From assembly GCA_937893415.1 (NCBI GenBank), contig CALBWZ010000247.1:1-9841 (forward strand): 9,841 nt of DNA, written 5' to 3'. This DNA comes from an uncultured Comamonadaceae bacterium. Lineage in GTDB: Bacteria > Pseudomonadota > Gammaproteobacteria > Burkholderiales > Burkholderiaceae_C. The notes beneath the pieces were generated by a model. It made no database searches and was not told where the DNA came from. It saw only the letters and a program-made list of their open reading frames with translations. The translations under genes and the position numbers were made by a program. Shown here piece after piece: positions 1-7,565 of the stretch (position 1 is its first letter; each line of letters starts with the position of its first letter).

Positions 1-444
1 CTGCTGGGCATCCAGGCGCGCAGTGTCGAGTTGACGCCACACCATGAGGGCGCCCGCCGCGCTCAAAATAGCAATAAAAAGCGCAACCAAAGCGATCACC
101 CAGATGCCGCCGGTATTGGCGTTTTTAACCTTGCCGTTGCTGGCTGAGCTGCTGCCGGTTGATGCGGGCCTTTGGGCACTCGCTGACTTAGCAACAGCTT
201 CTTTTGCGGACGGTTCTTTTACCGGTGTTCCTGTGGAAGGCGGTTCTTTTCCAGTGGGTACTTTAGAAGCGGCGGCATCAGCCTTCAAGGTGGACTCCTT
301 TGGACCTGAAGCGGCTTGGGCTGTGGCTGCAGGGGCACTGGTTTGTGGCTTAACCGCGTCTTCAGCGCTGCCTGCAGTGACTTGCGCTGAGGGATCTTTG
401 TCTGTTGTCGTGTTAGCTGATTTAGGGCTTTGGCTGTCGGTCAT
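1..444 (-). CDS. hemX: HemX family membrane protein, N-terminal part (cut by window edge)
   Basis: The minus-strand frame is open from just after the hemD stop to position 1, giving 148 visible residues; the rest lies outside the window. Residues 1 to about 112 are a low-complexity, presumably cytoplasmic segment rich in Ala, Ser, Thr, Lys and Pro, with repeated KEP/KEA motifs. One hydrophobic segment follows (about 113-136, from GIWVIALVAL to AGALMVW), then the start of a charged, probably periplasmic helix (RQLDTARLDAQQ). This matches HemX proteins encoded after hemD in proteobacterial hemCDX operons. They were named as uroporphyrin-III methyltransferases, but their role is not settled and may be scaffolding of heme enzymes. 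The ATG at 444 is preferred because GAGG lies 5 bases upstream; the adjacent ATG at 447 and an ATG at 468 are also in frame. Identification is by fold pattern and operon position, since the conserved C-terminal domain is not visible. Confidence 0.82.
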   Translation of the reverse strand, partial: MTDSQSPKSANTTTDKDPSAQVTAGSAEDAVKPQTSAPAATAQAASGPKESTLKADAAASKVPTGKEPPSTGTPVKEPSAKEAVAKSASAQRPASTGSSSASNGKVKNANTGGIWVIALVALFIAILSAAGALMVWRQLDTARLDAQQ

Positions 445-588
445 CATGGCCTCATTGAAACTGCACATAGGCAAGTAAATAACTGTCAGCGCACCCCATG
501 CACTCAACACGCGTCTTATTGCATTGTAGGACGCATTGCTGATGCTTTCGATGTACTGACAAAGCGCATTAAAAACACATTCGAAAAA
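445..588 (-). other. hemD-hemX spacer, open in the hemD/hemX frame
   Basis: The 144 bases between the hemD TGA and the chosen hemX ATG contain no stop in the shared frame, so hemD and hemX are separated by a single in-frame TGA. I see no hairpin terminator and no convincing promoter here, which fits cotranscription of hemC, hemD and hemX. The only translation signal found is a short GAGG just before the hemX ATG pair. Confidence 0.5.
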
Positions 589-1521
589 TCAACCACGCAT
601 CAAGACCAAGGCGCGCAAGACATCCTGTAGGGCGGGTCTGCAAGTAACAACCTGATTCCAGCCCAATCCACGGACACTGTCGGTGATTTTAGGGTGAGTA
701 GCCAACACGCGCTGCTGATGCAGCACCTCATCGCCACCCCACAGCGCGATGAGTTGCTCTAGGTTGCGCCAGCCTTGGGCGCTACTCGCAAGCCAAATGG
801 TATGTGGCGCTGCCGCAGCCTGGTTCAGCACGTGCTGAACAGCGGCATCATAAGTTGGCACAACGCGCTCATAGACAGCAATGTGCGCTACAGTCATGCC
901 CATTGTCCTGCACTGATATGCCAGCCAATTTCGACCTTGTCCTGCTTCGTTCGAATTGTTCTCATTGTCAACAGCGCCATAGGTATGCCCGCGCACAACC
1001 AGCACGCGGCTAGACGCCAGTGTTTGTACGTCCCGCTGTTGCAACAACGCTAGCTGTGGTCGTACAACCTGCCACAAAGCCTCTGAGTCAAACTGCGCAG
1101 CATCGGCGCGGGGCTGATCTATCAGGTGTAGTGGCACGCCGAGTTGCAGCAAAGCACTGGCCGTACCGGGGCCTGGTACCCAACACCGAGGACCTTGGTA
1201 GACAGGTTGCTGCATGGCATGCAGCCATCTCTGGCTGTACGCCGAACCGCCAGCAAACCAATGACGCACAGCATTGGCGCTCACAAACATCACGGCACTG
1301 TTGCGCTGCAACTCAGACCATTCGGCCAATACAGCGGGTGAATCTGCCCGTGATTCAATAGCAATCAATGGCAGCGTCAGCACCTCAAAATCAGCGGCTT
1401 GCAGCGCCTGCAGCCAAAGCGGCATGTCTGCTGCGGGTCTGGTGAGCACAACTGTGCAGCTTGGACTGCTGTTGACCGGGATCACCTGGGCGGTGTGAAT
1501 GGTGGGGTGTGCCGTCGCCAT
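589..1521 (-). CDS. hemD: Uroporphyrinogen-III synthase (HemD)
   Basis: This 310-residue protein should cyclise hydroxymethylbilane, inverting ring D, to uroporphyrinogen III in the cytoplasm; this is the step after HemC and the branch point to heme, siroheme and cobalamin. HemD is poorly conserved, but family landmarks are present in order: CTVVLTRPAAD near the N-terminus, a hydrophobic strand ending in LPLIAI, FVSANAVRHWF in the first lobe, WLASSAQGWRNLEQL in the second, and the C-terminal ATHPKITDSVRGLGW...VVTCRPALQDVL. The gene starts 37 bases after the hemC stop, so it is surely in the same operon. The frame is open further upstream to 1797, but that part is the hemC shadow. The ATG at 1521 gives about 24 residues before VVLTRP, slightly longer than usual, and no clear Shine-Dalgarno precedes it, so the exact start is uncertain. 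Confidence 0.9.
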   Translation of the reverse strand: MATAHPTIHTAQVIPVNSSPSCTVVLTRPAADMPLWLQALQAADFEVLTLPLIAIESRADSPAVLAEWSELQRNSAVMFVSANAVRHWFAGGSAYSQRWLHAMQQPVYQGPRCWVPGPGTASALLQLGVPLHLIDQPRADAAQFDSEALWQVVRPQLALLQQRDVQTLASSRVLVVRGHTYGAVDNENNSNEAGQGRNWLAYQCRTMGMTVAHIAVYERVVPTYDAAVQHVLNQAAAAPHTIWLASSAQGWRNLEQLIALWGGDEVLHQQRVLATHPKITDSVRGLGWNQVVTCRPALQDVLRALVLMRG

Positions 1522-1558
1522 GCCAAGGTGTGCAATCAATGTGTGGCTTGTACGCTGG

Positions 1559-2548
1559 CTAGATACGCGGCTTGGCGCCTGCGGCTTGCAAGCCCTGCGC
1601 CACAGCCAGCCCCAACGCATCAGCTTGGTCAATAGACTTAACGTCAGCGCTGAGCGAGGCACGCAGCACAGGCATCGCCAGCTCCTCATCGCCCCAAGCT
1701 GCATCCAATTGCAACAAGCTGCCCCCTTGCCAGCGTGCATGCGCAGCCAGCGGCACAGAGCAACTGCCACCCATGGCGCGGCTAACAGCACGCTCACTGG
1801 CCACGCGCAGCCAAGTTGGCATGTGCATCAGTGGCGCCAAAGCTGCACGCAGATCGGCCCGGTCGGATTTAATCTCAATGCCTAAAGCACCTTGACCGGC
1901 GGCTGGGAGCATCTCTTCAAAGGTAAAAATACGGCGTATGCGCTGGGGCAATCCCAATCGTTTAAGGCCTGCTGCAGCCAACACAATGGCGGCATAAGCG
2001 CCGCTGTCTAGCTTGCCCAACCGGGTATCTAGGTTGCCTCGCAGCGGCTCAATGCGCACATCGCTGCGACCCATGGCAGCAAGACGCTCTTGCAGCAAGG
2101 CGGCACGACGCAAGCTCGACGTACCCACCAACGCACCAGGTGCCAAGTCGGCCAAGTCGTCGGCGACGGCCGAGACCCAAGCATCGTGCGGGTCCTCACG
2201 CTCCATCACACACGCCAGCTCAAACCCAGGTGGCAAATTCATGGGTACGTCTTTTAAGGAGTGCACCGCCAAGTCGGCCATGCCGTTGTCCATGGCCACT
2301 TCTAATTCTTTGACAAACAGGCCTTTACCACCCACTTTGCTCAACGATCTATCCAAGATTTGATCGCCACGTGTGGTCATGCCCAGCAGCGTAACGGTAT
2401 GCCCAAAAGTGTACAAAAGGGACTGGACATGCTTGGCTTGCCACATAGCAAGACGGCTTTCACGCGTAGCTATGGTGATATGTAGAGGGGTGGTTGTATG
2501 CACGCTGGTAACTGCTTGGTAAATCTTATGACAAGTCAATGCTAGCAT
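1559..2548 (-). CDS. hemC: Hydroxymethylbilane synthase / porphobilinogen deaminase (HemC)
   Basis: HemC joins four porphobilinogens into hydroxymethylbilane in the cytoplasm. With the ATG at 2548 the protein has 329 residues. Visible signatures are [13 protein letters not shown] at the N-terminus, [20 protein letters not shown], the [11 protein letters not shown] loop carrying the catalytic Asp, [27 protein letters not shown], and GGSCSVPL whose Cys (about residue 263) carries the dipyrromethane cofactor. All key residues are present and the frame is intact. The start is ambiguous: ATG 2563 (334 aa), ATG 2548, or GTG 2503, which gives 314 aa, closest to the usual family length of about 310. 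No good Shine-Dalgarno marks any of them. The gene is the first of the hemC-hemD-hemX operon and is transcribed divergently from ppc. Confidence 0.96.
   Translation of the reverse strand: MLALTCHKIYQAVTSVHTTTPLHITIATRESRLAMWQAKHVQSLLYTFGHTVTLLGMTTRGDQILDRSLSKVGGKGLFVKELEVAMDNGMADLAVHSLKDVPMNLPPGFELACVMEREDPHDAWVSAVADDLADLAPGALVGTSSLRRAALLQERLAAMGRSDVRIEPLRGNLDTRLGKLDSGAYAAIVLAAAGLKRLGLPQRIRRIFTFEEMLPAAGQGALGIEIKSDRADLRAALAPLMHMPTWLRVASERAVSRAMGGSCSVPLAAHARWQGGSLLQLDAAWGDEELAMPVLRASLSADVKSIDQADALGLAVAQGLQAAGAKPRI
2539..2548. promoter_or_regulatory. 10-base perfect palindrome ATGCTAGCAT in the hemC/ppc divergent region
   Basis: ATGCTAGCAT is a perfect inverted repeat. It is flanked by TCAA on the left and, two bases further out, TTGA on the right, so the symmetry extends imperfectly. 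It overlaps the ATG at 2548 proposed as one hemC start and lies between the two divergent genes, where an operator could act on both. No regulator family is recognised. Confidence 0.25.
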
Positions 2549-2564
2549 GTTGAACCGCCGCATT

Positions 2565-2594
2565 TTTAAAGAATTGTCATGGTCATGATTGCAA
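2565..2594 (-). promoter_or_regulatory. Candidate hemC promoter (TTGCAA, 18-base spacer, TTTAAA)
   Basis: On the minus strand, TTGCAA (2594-2589) and TTTAAA (2570-2565) are spaced by 18 bases and each match the sigma-70 hexamers at four of six positions. Transcription would begin near 2558, giving a very short leader for ATG 2548 or about 55 bases for GTG 2503. The -35 element would overlap the ppc start region. This is a weak prediction from sequence only. Confidence 0.25.
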
Positions 2595-5402
2595 AAAAAA
2601 AACCATCCTTCACCCGCTACAGTGAAGACCAACTCACCTAACAAGGACCAACCGCTGGTCGACGATATTCGGCTTTTGGGTCGTATCTTGGGCGAAGTCA
2701 TTCAAGACCAAGAGGGCAAGACCGCCTACGCGCTGATTGAGACCATTCGCCAACTGTCTGTAGCCTTCAGACGCCAAGCAGATGCCAGCGCAGACACCGC
2801 ACTGAAGAAGTTACTCAAAGGTTTAAGCGGTGACCAAACCGTCACTGTTGCGCGCGCCTTTACCTACTTCAGCCACTTGGCCAATCTGGCAGAAGACCGC
2901 CATCACATTCGTCGACGTGCCCACTATGAACGCGAAGGCTTGTCCCAGAGCGGCAGCTTAAGCGCAGCTTTTGCAACACTAGAGCAACAAGGTGTGGCCA
3001 AGCGCGCGCTGGGTAAAACCTTGGCAAGCATGCATGTATCGCCCGTGCTCACCGCACACCCCACAGAGGTGCAGCGCACCAGTATTTTGGACGCAGAGCG
3101 CGCCATTGCCTCGCTGCTGCTGCAACGGGAACACTTGCTGCCCAGAGAGTTGCAAGACAATGAGGACAACATCCGCGCACGGGTGGTGCAATTGTGGCAA
3201 ACCCGACTGATGCGTTTCTCAAAGCTCACAGTTGCAGACGAAATTGACAACGCCTTGAGCTATTACGAGTCAACGTTCTTGCGCGAGATACCAAAAATTT
3301 ACCGCGACATAGAAGACAAGCTTGGCCTGACAGACTTGCCCAATTTCTTACGCATGGGTCAGTGGATAGGCGGCGACAGGGACGGCAACCCATTTGTTAC
3401 AGCGGACACCTTGCAACTGGCCTTAAGCCGACAAAGTGCTGTGGCACTGCGCCATTACTTAACCGAGGTGCATTTGCTGGGCGGTGAACTGTCTATGTCA
3501 GCCCGCCTCATGCGCATCAGTGCGGACATGCAGGCCTTGGCCGTTCGTTCGCCAGACACCAACCCCCACCGACAAGACGAGCCCTACAGGCGCGCACTCA
3601 CCGGGATCTACGCACGCTTGGCAGCCACGCTTAAACATTTGAGTGGTACAGAGGCCACGCGCCACGCGTTGGCACCCAGCGAGCCTTATGCCGATGCACT
3701 GGGGTTTACCAACGACCTGCAAGTCATATTTGACTCACTGAATGCCAACTTCGGCGGTATATTGGCCAACCAGCGACTGCGCAGTTTACTGCGGGCCGCC
3801 AAGGTGTTTGGCTTTCACTTAGGCACCTTAGATCTGCGTCAAAGCTCAGATAAACACGAGGCCGTGGTGGCAGAGTTGTTGGCCAAAGCCCGCGTGTGCG
3901 ACAACTACAGCAGCCTCAACGAGGCCGATAAGCGCGGTGTGTTGCTGGCACAGCTCAGCGATGTTCGCCGCCTGTTTGTGCCAACCACTGACTACAGCGA
4001 ATTGGCGCATACCGAGTTGGCCATTTTTCACGGCGCTGCTGCCGCTAGGGCGGCTTATGGCGCCCAAGCCATCCGCCACGCCATCATCAGCCACACCGAA
4101 TCTGTCAGCGACTTGCTCGAGGTGCTGGTGCTGCAAAAAGAAGCGGGCTTGTTTAAAGGCCTGTTGTCAGAAAAAGCCACCACAGACTTGATTGTGGTGC
4201 CGCTGTTTGAAACCATCGATGACTTGGCCCAGTCCGAATCCATCATGCGCGAGTACTTCGCATTGCCAGGCATTACGGCCATGATTCGCCGTGGTGGTGC
4301 AACGCAATACAGCGAGCAAGACATCATGCTGGGCTACTCAGACAGCAACAAAGACGGCGGCATTGTCACCAGCAACTGGTCGTTGTACCGGGCTGAAGTG
4401 GCACTGGCAAAACTATTTGACAGCCTGCCAGGCGCACCCATCGTCATGCGCCTGTTTCACGGCCGCGGCGGCACAGTTGGCCGGGGCGGCGGCCCCAGCT
4501 ACCAAGCGATTTTGGCGCAACCGCACGGCACGGTGCGCGGCCACATTCGCCTGACAGAGCAAGGCGAAGTCATTGGCTCCAAGTACGCCAACCCAGACAT
4601 TGGTAGGCGCAATCTAGAAACTTTGGTGGCCGCCACGTTAGAGGCTACATTGCTGCCCAGCGCGGGAGACGTGTCCCCGGCCTATTTAAGCTTGGCTGGG
4701 CAACTCTCCACTGCCAGCATGCAGGCCTACCGCGCGCTGGTGTACGAGACCCCGGGCTTTGCCGACTACTTCTTTGCCGCTACCCCCGTACGCGAAATTT
4801 CAGAACTGCACATTGGCTCGCGCCCAGCGTCGCGCAAAGCGGGCCAACGTATTGAAGACTTGCGGGCCATCCCGTGGGGCTTCAGCTGGGGCCAATGCCG
4901 GTTAACCCTGCCTGGCTGGTACGGTTTTGGCTCGGCCATCGCCACTTATTTAAACGGCGACTTGAACGCCAGCGACAAACCCGGTGGGCGCAACAAACGT
5001 TTAAGCGAGTTGCGCAAAATGGCCATTGAGTGGCCCTTCTTTGCCAACCTGCTGTCCAACATAGACATGGTCATGGCCAAAAGCGACTTGGCTTTGGCCA
5101 GACGCTACGCAGATTTGGTGACAGACCTCAAACTGCGCAACCGTGTGTTGGCTCAAATTGAAGCCGAGTGGCATAAAACCGCCGAAGCGCTCACACTCAT
5201 CACGGGGCACAAACAACGCTTGGCGACCAACCCCGCGCTGCGCCGCTCCATAGAGCACCGCTTCCCTTACATTGACCCACTACACCACGTACAAGTAGAG
5301 CTGATTCGCAGATACCGCGAAGGCAAAACAGATGAACGCGTTCAGCGCGCCATACACATTACCATCAACGGCATTGCGGCAGGTTTGCGCAATACTGGGT
5401 AA
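2589..5402 (+). CDS. ppc: Phosphoenolpyruvate carboxylase
   Basis: The enzyme adds bicarbonate to phosphoenolpyruvate to give oxaloacetate, replenishing the TCA cycle from the cytoplasm. It has 937 residues, close to the usual bacterial length. Diagnostic motifs are all intact: [13 protein letters not shown] (154-165, catalytic His157), [10 protein letters not shown] (261-270), [11 protein letters not shown] (581-591, Lys588), the mobile glycine loop [14 protein letters not shown] (623-636), IGSRPASRK (742-750), [12 protein letters not shown] (758-769) and the C-terminal AAGLRNTG. Clear similarity starts near [13 protein letters not shown] (about residue 19), so the first residues are not constrained. 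The frame opens at TTG 2589; GTG 2622 is an in-frame alternative. ATG codons at 2579 and 2585 are one base out of frame because of a run of ten A (2593-2602). No good Shine-Dalgarno supports any start. A 72-base gap without a terminator leads to the next gene. Confidence 0.97.
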   Translation: MQKKNHPSPATVKTNSPNKDQPLVDDIRLLGRILGEVIQDQEGKTAYALIETIRQLSVAFRRQADASADTALKKLLKGLSGDQTVTVARAFTYFSHLANLAEDRHHIRRRAHYEREGLSQSGSLSAAFATLEQQGVAKRALGKTLASMHVSPVLTAHPTEVQRTSILDAERAIASLLLQREHLLPRELQDNEDNIRARVVQLWQTRLMRFSKLTVADEIDNALSYYESTFLREIPKIYRDIEDKLGLTDLPNFLRMGQWIGGDRDGNPFVTADTLQLALSRQSAVALRHYLTEVHLLGGELSMSARLMRISADMQALAVRSPDTNPHRQDEPYRRALTGIYARLAATLKHLSGTEATRHALAPSEPYADALGFTNDLQVIFDSLNANFGGILANQRLRSLLRAAKVFGFHLGTLDLRQSSDKHEAVVAELLAKARVCDNYSSLNEADKRGVLLAQLSDVRRLFVPTTDYSELAHTELAIFHGAAAARAAYGAQAIRHAIISHTESVSDLLEVLVLQKEAGLFKGLLSEKATTDLIVVPLFETIDDLAQSESIMREYFALPGITAMIRRGGATQYSEQDIMLGYSDSNKDGGIVTSNWSLYRAEVALAKLFDSLPGAPIVMRLFHGRGGTVGRGGGPSYQAILAQPHGTVRGHIRLTEQGEVIGSKYANPDIGRRNLETLVAATLEATLLPSAGDVSPAYLSLAGQLSTASMQAYRALVYETPGFADYFFAATPVREISELHIGSRPASRKAGQRIEDLRAIPWGFSWGQCRLTLPGWYGFGSAIATYLNGDLNASDKPGGRNKRLSELRKMAIEWPFFANLLSNIDMVMAKSDLALARRYADLVTDLKLRNRVLAQIEAEWHKTAEALTLITGHKQRLATNPALRRSIEHRFPYIDPLHHVQVELIRRYREGKTDERVQRAIHITINGIAAGLRNTG

Positions 5403-5428
5403 GCAATAGGCACTGCCCTGACAACCTT

Positions 5429-5451
5429 ACCGCACAACACACCGCACAACA
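5429..5451. repeat. Two tandem copies of ACCGCACAACA (12-base period)
   Basis: An exact 11-base unit occurs at 5429-5439 and 5441-5451, one base apart, in the 72-base gap between ppc and the dehydrogenase gene. It ends 12 bases before that gene's Shine-Dalgarno sequence. It could be a duplicated protein-binding site or a chance duplication. The gap holds no hairpin terminator that I can see. Confidence 0.5.
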
Positions 5452-5463
5452 GCGTTGACAGCT

Positions 5464-5477
5464 AGGAGCTTACTTTG
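5464..5477 (+). promoter_or_regulatory. Strong ribosome binding site placed for a TTG start
   Basis: AGGAG at 5464-5468 is followed, after a 6-base spacer, by TTG at 5475. The in-frame ATG at 5493 is 24 bases from AGGAG and has no ribosome binding site of its own. The spacing therefore decides for the TTG start. Confidence 0.65.
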
Positions 5478-6524
5478 CCACTTCCAACATCCATGAGCGC
5501 CATGGTTTTAACCGGCCATGGCGGGCTAGACAAATTGATGTGGCGTGACGACATAGCCACACCTCAAGCTGGGCCCGATGAGGTACTCATTCGCGTGTTG
5601 GCGGCGTCTGTCAACAACACCGACATCAACACGCGCACTGGCTGGTATTCAGCAAAGCCCAGCAGCAACGTCAGCACGGTATCCACAAACGTATTAACAA
5701 CAAAGACGGCGCAAACAACCTCAGCCGTGGGGACGGGCTGGTCTGGCGCTGCCCTGCCGTTCCCCCTCATTCAAGGTGCCGACTGCTGCGGGGAAATCGT
5801 GCAGGTTGGCGCAGGTGTATCGCCTTCACGTGTTGGCGAGCGCGTCATGGTTAGAGCGCTGCAAGCGCCACCCAGCACAGACAACAGTGGTGCACACACG
5901 GTGACTTTTGGCTCTGATTACAACGGTGCTTTTGCGCAGTACAGCACCTGCACAAGCCACAACGCCATCGCAGTTCACTCCACATTGTCAGCCGTAGAGT
6001 TGGCCTCTTTTCCTTGCGCATTCTCCACCGCAGAGGGCATGATTCAACGTGCCAATTTGGGGGCCGAGCGCGTGCTCATCACCGGCGCATCTGGTGGCGT
6101 GGGCAGCGCTGCTGTGCAGTTGTGCAAACGCCGTGGTGCTCACGTCACGGCCATTACCTCCAGCGATAAAGCCCAACACCTTAAAGACTTGGGCGCCAAC
6201 GCAACACTCGACCGTGACCAACCGCTTGAGTCGCAACACTACGATGTGGTGCTAGACGTGGTGGGCGGCCCGCGCTGGGCGAACTATATTGACGCTTTGC
6301 GCACCGGCGGACGCTACACTGTGGCCGGCGCTGTAGCCGGCCCGCTGGTTGAACTGGACTTGCGTATTTTGTATTTGCGCAATTTGTCTTTTTTGGGTTG
6401 CACTGCACAGCCCCAACATATTTTCACAGACCTGGTGTCTTACATTGAAGCCAATGAGATTGTGCCCATCTTGGCGCAAACCTTCCCACTGCACCAACTG
6501 CGTGACGCGCAAGAAGCTTTTTAA
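5475..6524 (+). CDS. Quinone-oxidoreductase-like MDR dehydrogenase (annotated 'zinc-containing alcohol dehydrogenase' type), C-terminus cut by an in-frame stop
   Basis: This 349-residue protein belongs to the medium-chain dehydrogenase/reductase superfamily. The N-terminal GroES-like part reads VLTGHGG, DEVLIRVLAASVNNTDINTRTGWY (36-58) and QGADCCGEIVQVGAGV (100-115). A Rossmann fold follows with LITGASGGVGSAAVQL (201-216), the nucleotide-binding glycine motif of the quinone oxidoreductase group. The classical catalytic zinc Cys is replaced by Asn (SVNNTD), so zinc independence is inferred despite the usual family name. Residues 60-95 are a Ser/Thr-rich loop. The substrate is unknown. Translation starts on TTG with a well-placed AGGAG. 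The frame stops at TAA (6522-6524) immediately after AQEAF, where homologues continue with Leu and a GKI-type tail; the next 14 codons still encode such a tail. It may be cotranscribed with ppc, 72 bases upstream. Confidence 0.85.
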   Translation: MPLPTSMSAMVLTGHGGLDKLMWRDDIATPQAGPDEVLIRVLAASVNNTDINTRTGWYSAKPSSNVSTVSTNVLTTKTAQTTSAVGTGWSGAALPFPLIQGADCCGEIVQVGAGVSPSRVGERVMVRALQAPPSTDNSGAHTVTFGSDYNGAFAQYSTCTSHNAIAVHSTLSAVELASFPCAFSTAEGMIQRANLGAERVLITGASGGVGSAAVQLCKRRGAHVTAITSSDKAQHLKDLGANATLDRDQPLESQHYDVVLDVVGGPRWANYIDALRTGGRYTVAGAVAGPLVELDLRILYLRNLSFLGCTAQPQHIFTDLVSYIEANEIVPILAQTFPLHQLRDAQEAF

Positions 6525-6569
6525 AACAAAAATTTTATTGGGAAAATCGGAATAACAGTCGCTCTATAA
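6525..6569 (+). pseudogene. Detached in-frame C-terminal tail of the dehydrogenase (NKNFIGKIGITVAL, then TAA)
   Basis: Directly after the TAA at 6522-6524 the same frame reads 14 codons, NKNFIGKIGITVAL, and then a second TAA at 6567-6569. This matches the end expected for the MDR family (AxxAFL..K...GKIVI.V). A single base change at 6523 (TTA Leu to TAA) would explain it. Whether this is a real mutation, an assembly error or a readthrough site cannot be told from one sequence. Confidence 0.65.
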
Positions 6570-6605
6570 AGCGAAACATTAAGACAAGCGCTTGCGATAA
6601 AGCGA
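6566..6605. repeat. Direct repeats ATAAAGCGA around the palindrome CAAGCGCTTG
   Basis: The 9-base unit ATAAAGCGA occurs at 6566-6574 and 6597-6605, 31 bases apart, close to three helical turns. Between them lies the perfect 10-base palindrome CAAGCGCTTG (6585-6594). The arrangement is a plausible operator for the dioxygenase gene starting at 6723, but no regulator gene is present in the window. Confidence 0.35.
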
Positions 6606-6673
6606 TGTATGCGCAGCCGTCTGATGGCAGCCCAAAGGTGGCAAAACAGGTGACAGACTTGCGACTCAATAAG

Positions 6674-6683
6674 GCTTATAAGC
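6674..6683. promoter_or_regulatory. Palindrome GCTTATAAGC in the dioxygenase leader
   Basis: GCTTATAAGC is a perfect inverted repeat 40 bases before the dioxygenase start and contains TATAAG, a possible -10 element (6677-6682). No acceptable -35 hexamer lies 16-18 bases upstream, so the promoter would be activator-dependent if real. Confidence 0.25.
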
Positions 6684-6722
6684 TTTAAAGAGTTTGATAG
6701 CAGCTACACAAGGAGAGTTGGC

Positions 6723-7565
6723 ATGGGAATTGTTGTAACGCCTTCCGGGCAAGCCTGCGGTGCATCCGTCACAGGCGTTGATTTAACCAACACATTGTCG
6801 TCAGATGACCTCACTTATATAAGGGGCGCCTGGCTAGAACACAAGGTGCTGAGCTTTCCCAATCAGCGCATGAACGATGACGACCTCGAGCGCTACACCA
6901 TGGCGTTTGGCGGCTTTGGCAATGACCCGTTTATCGCGCCTGTACCTGGGCGCAACCACATCATTGCTGTCGCGCGCAAAGCCAATGAGCAAGCCCCCCT
7001 GTTCGCCGAAAATTGGCACACAGACTGGAGCTTCCAAGCCACGCCACCAGCAGGCACCTGCTTGTTTGGCATCACCATTCCGCCAACTGGTGGAGACACG
7101 CTCTTTGCAAATCAAGAAAAGGCCTGGGGCGACATGCCTGAGGAGAGAAAAGCGCAGCTGCGTGGTCTTGTAGCCATTCACTCGGCCAAAGCGTCTTATG
7201 CCCCAGATGGCTTGTACGGCTCCAAAGACCAGACCACTGACCGCAGCATGGACATACGCCCTAGCACTGCGGCACACAACCTGCAAAGCCACCCCTTGGT
7301 GCACACACACCCAGAAACTGGGCGCGAAGGTTTTTACAGTTGTCTAGGCTACATCGTTGGCCTTGAAGGTAGATCCGATACAGAAGCATTTGAGCTGCTG
7401 ACTGAACTGAGAGATTGGCAAAGTCGCCCCGCATTTATTTACACACACAAATGGCAAGCCAACATGCTGGTAATGTGGGACAACCGGGCCTTGCTGCACA
7501 GGGCCACTGGTGGCTACGAAGGCCACGACAGGCTATTACACCGCACGACTATTGCTGCGTTCTAA
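6723..7565 (+). CDS. TauD/TfdA family Fe(II)/2-oxoglutarate-dependent dioxygenase
   Basis: The 280-residue protein is full length for the family (E. coli TauD has 283). It should hydroxylate a small organic substrate using O2, Fe(II) and 2-oxoglutarate, releasing succinate and CO2, in the cytoplasm. The facial triad is visible as WHTDWSF (His99, Asp101) and RALLHRATGGY (His259). Arg274 in LLHRTTI fits the 2-oxoglutarate carboxylate binder. The N-terminus GASVTGVDL and HKVLSFPNQ is also typical. An AGGAGA at 6711-6716, 6 bases before the ATG, makes the start secure. No sulfonate transporter genes (tauABC type) are adjacent, so taurine is not supported as the substrate; aryloxyalkanoates, sulfonates or other carboxylates are equally possible. 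The gene lies 153 bases after the dehydrogenase tail and 116 bases before argH. Confidence 0.93.
   Translation: MGIVVTPSGQACGASVTGVDLTNTLSSDDLTYIRGAWLEHKVLSFPNQRMNDDDLERYTMAFGGFGNDPFIAPVPGRNHIIAVARKANEQAPLFAENWHTDWSFQATPPAGTCLFGITIPPTGGDTLFANQEKAWGDMPEERKAQLRGLVAIHSAKASYAPDGLYGSKDQTTDRSMDIRPSTAAHNLQSHPLVHTHPETGREGFYSCLGYIVGLEGRSDTEAFELLTELRDWQSRPAFIYTHKWQANMLVMWDNRALLHRATGGYEGHDRLLHRTTIAAF

Noticed and set aside
44..478. Plus-strand open frame of 144 codons over the hemX region
   Set aside because: It is antisense to the hemX N-terminal segment, is low complexity (Ala/Leu/Val rich), and has no family resemblance or ribosome binding site.
1522..1797. N-terminal extension of the hemD frame to 1797
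   Set aside because: It overlaps the conserved 3' end of hemC in another frame and its translation (Cys/Trp/Arg rich) looks like a shadow, not protein sequence.
5455..5460. Perfect -35 hexamer TTGACA before the dehydrogenase gene
   Set aside because: A -10 element 16-18 bases downstream is missing, and transcription would begin after the TTG start and its ribosome binding site.
6834..7310. Minus-strand open frame of 158 codons inside the dioxygenase gene
   Set aside because: It is antisense to the conserved catalytic region, has no recognisable domain and no translation signal.
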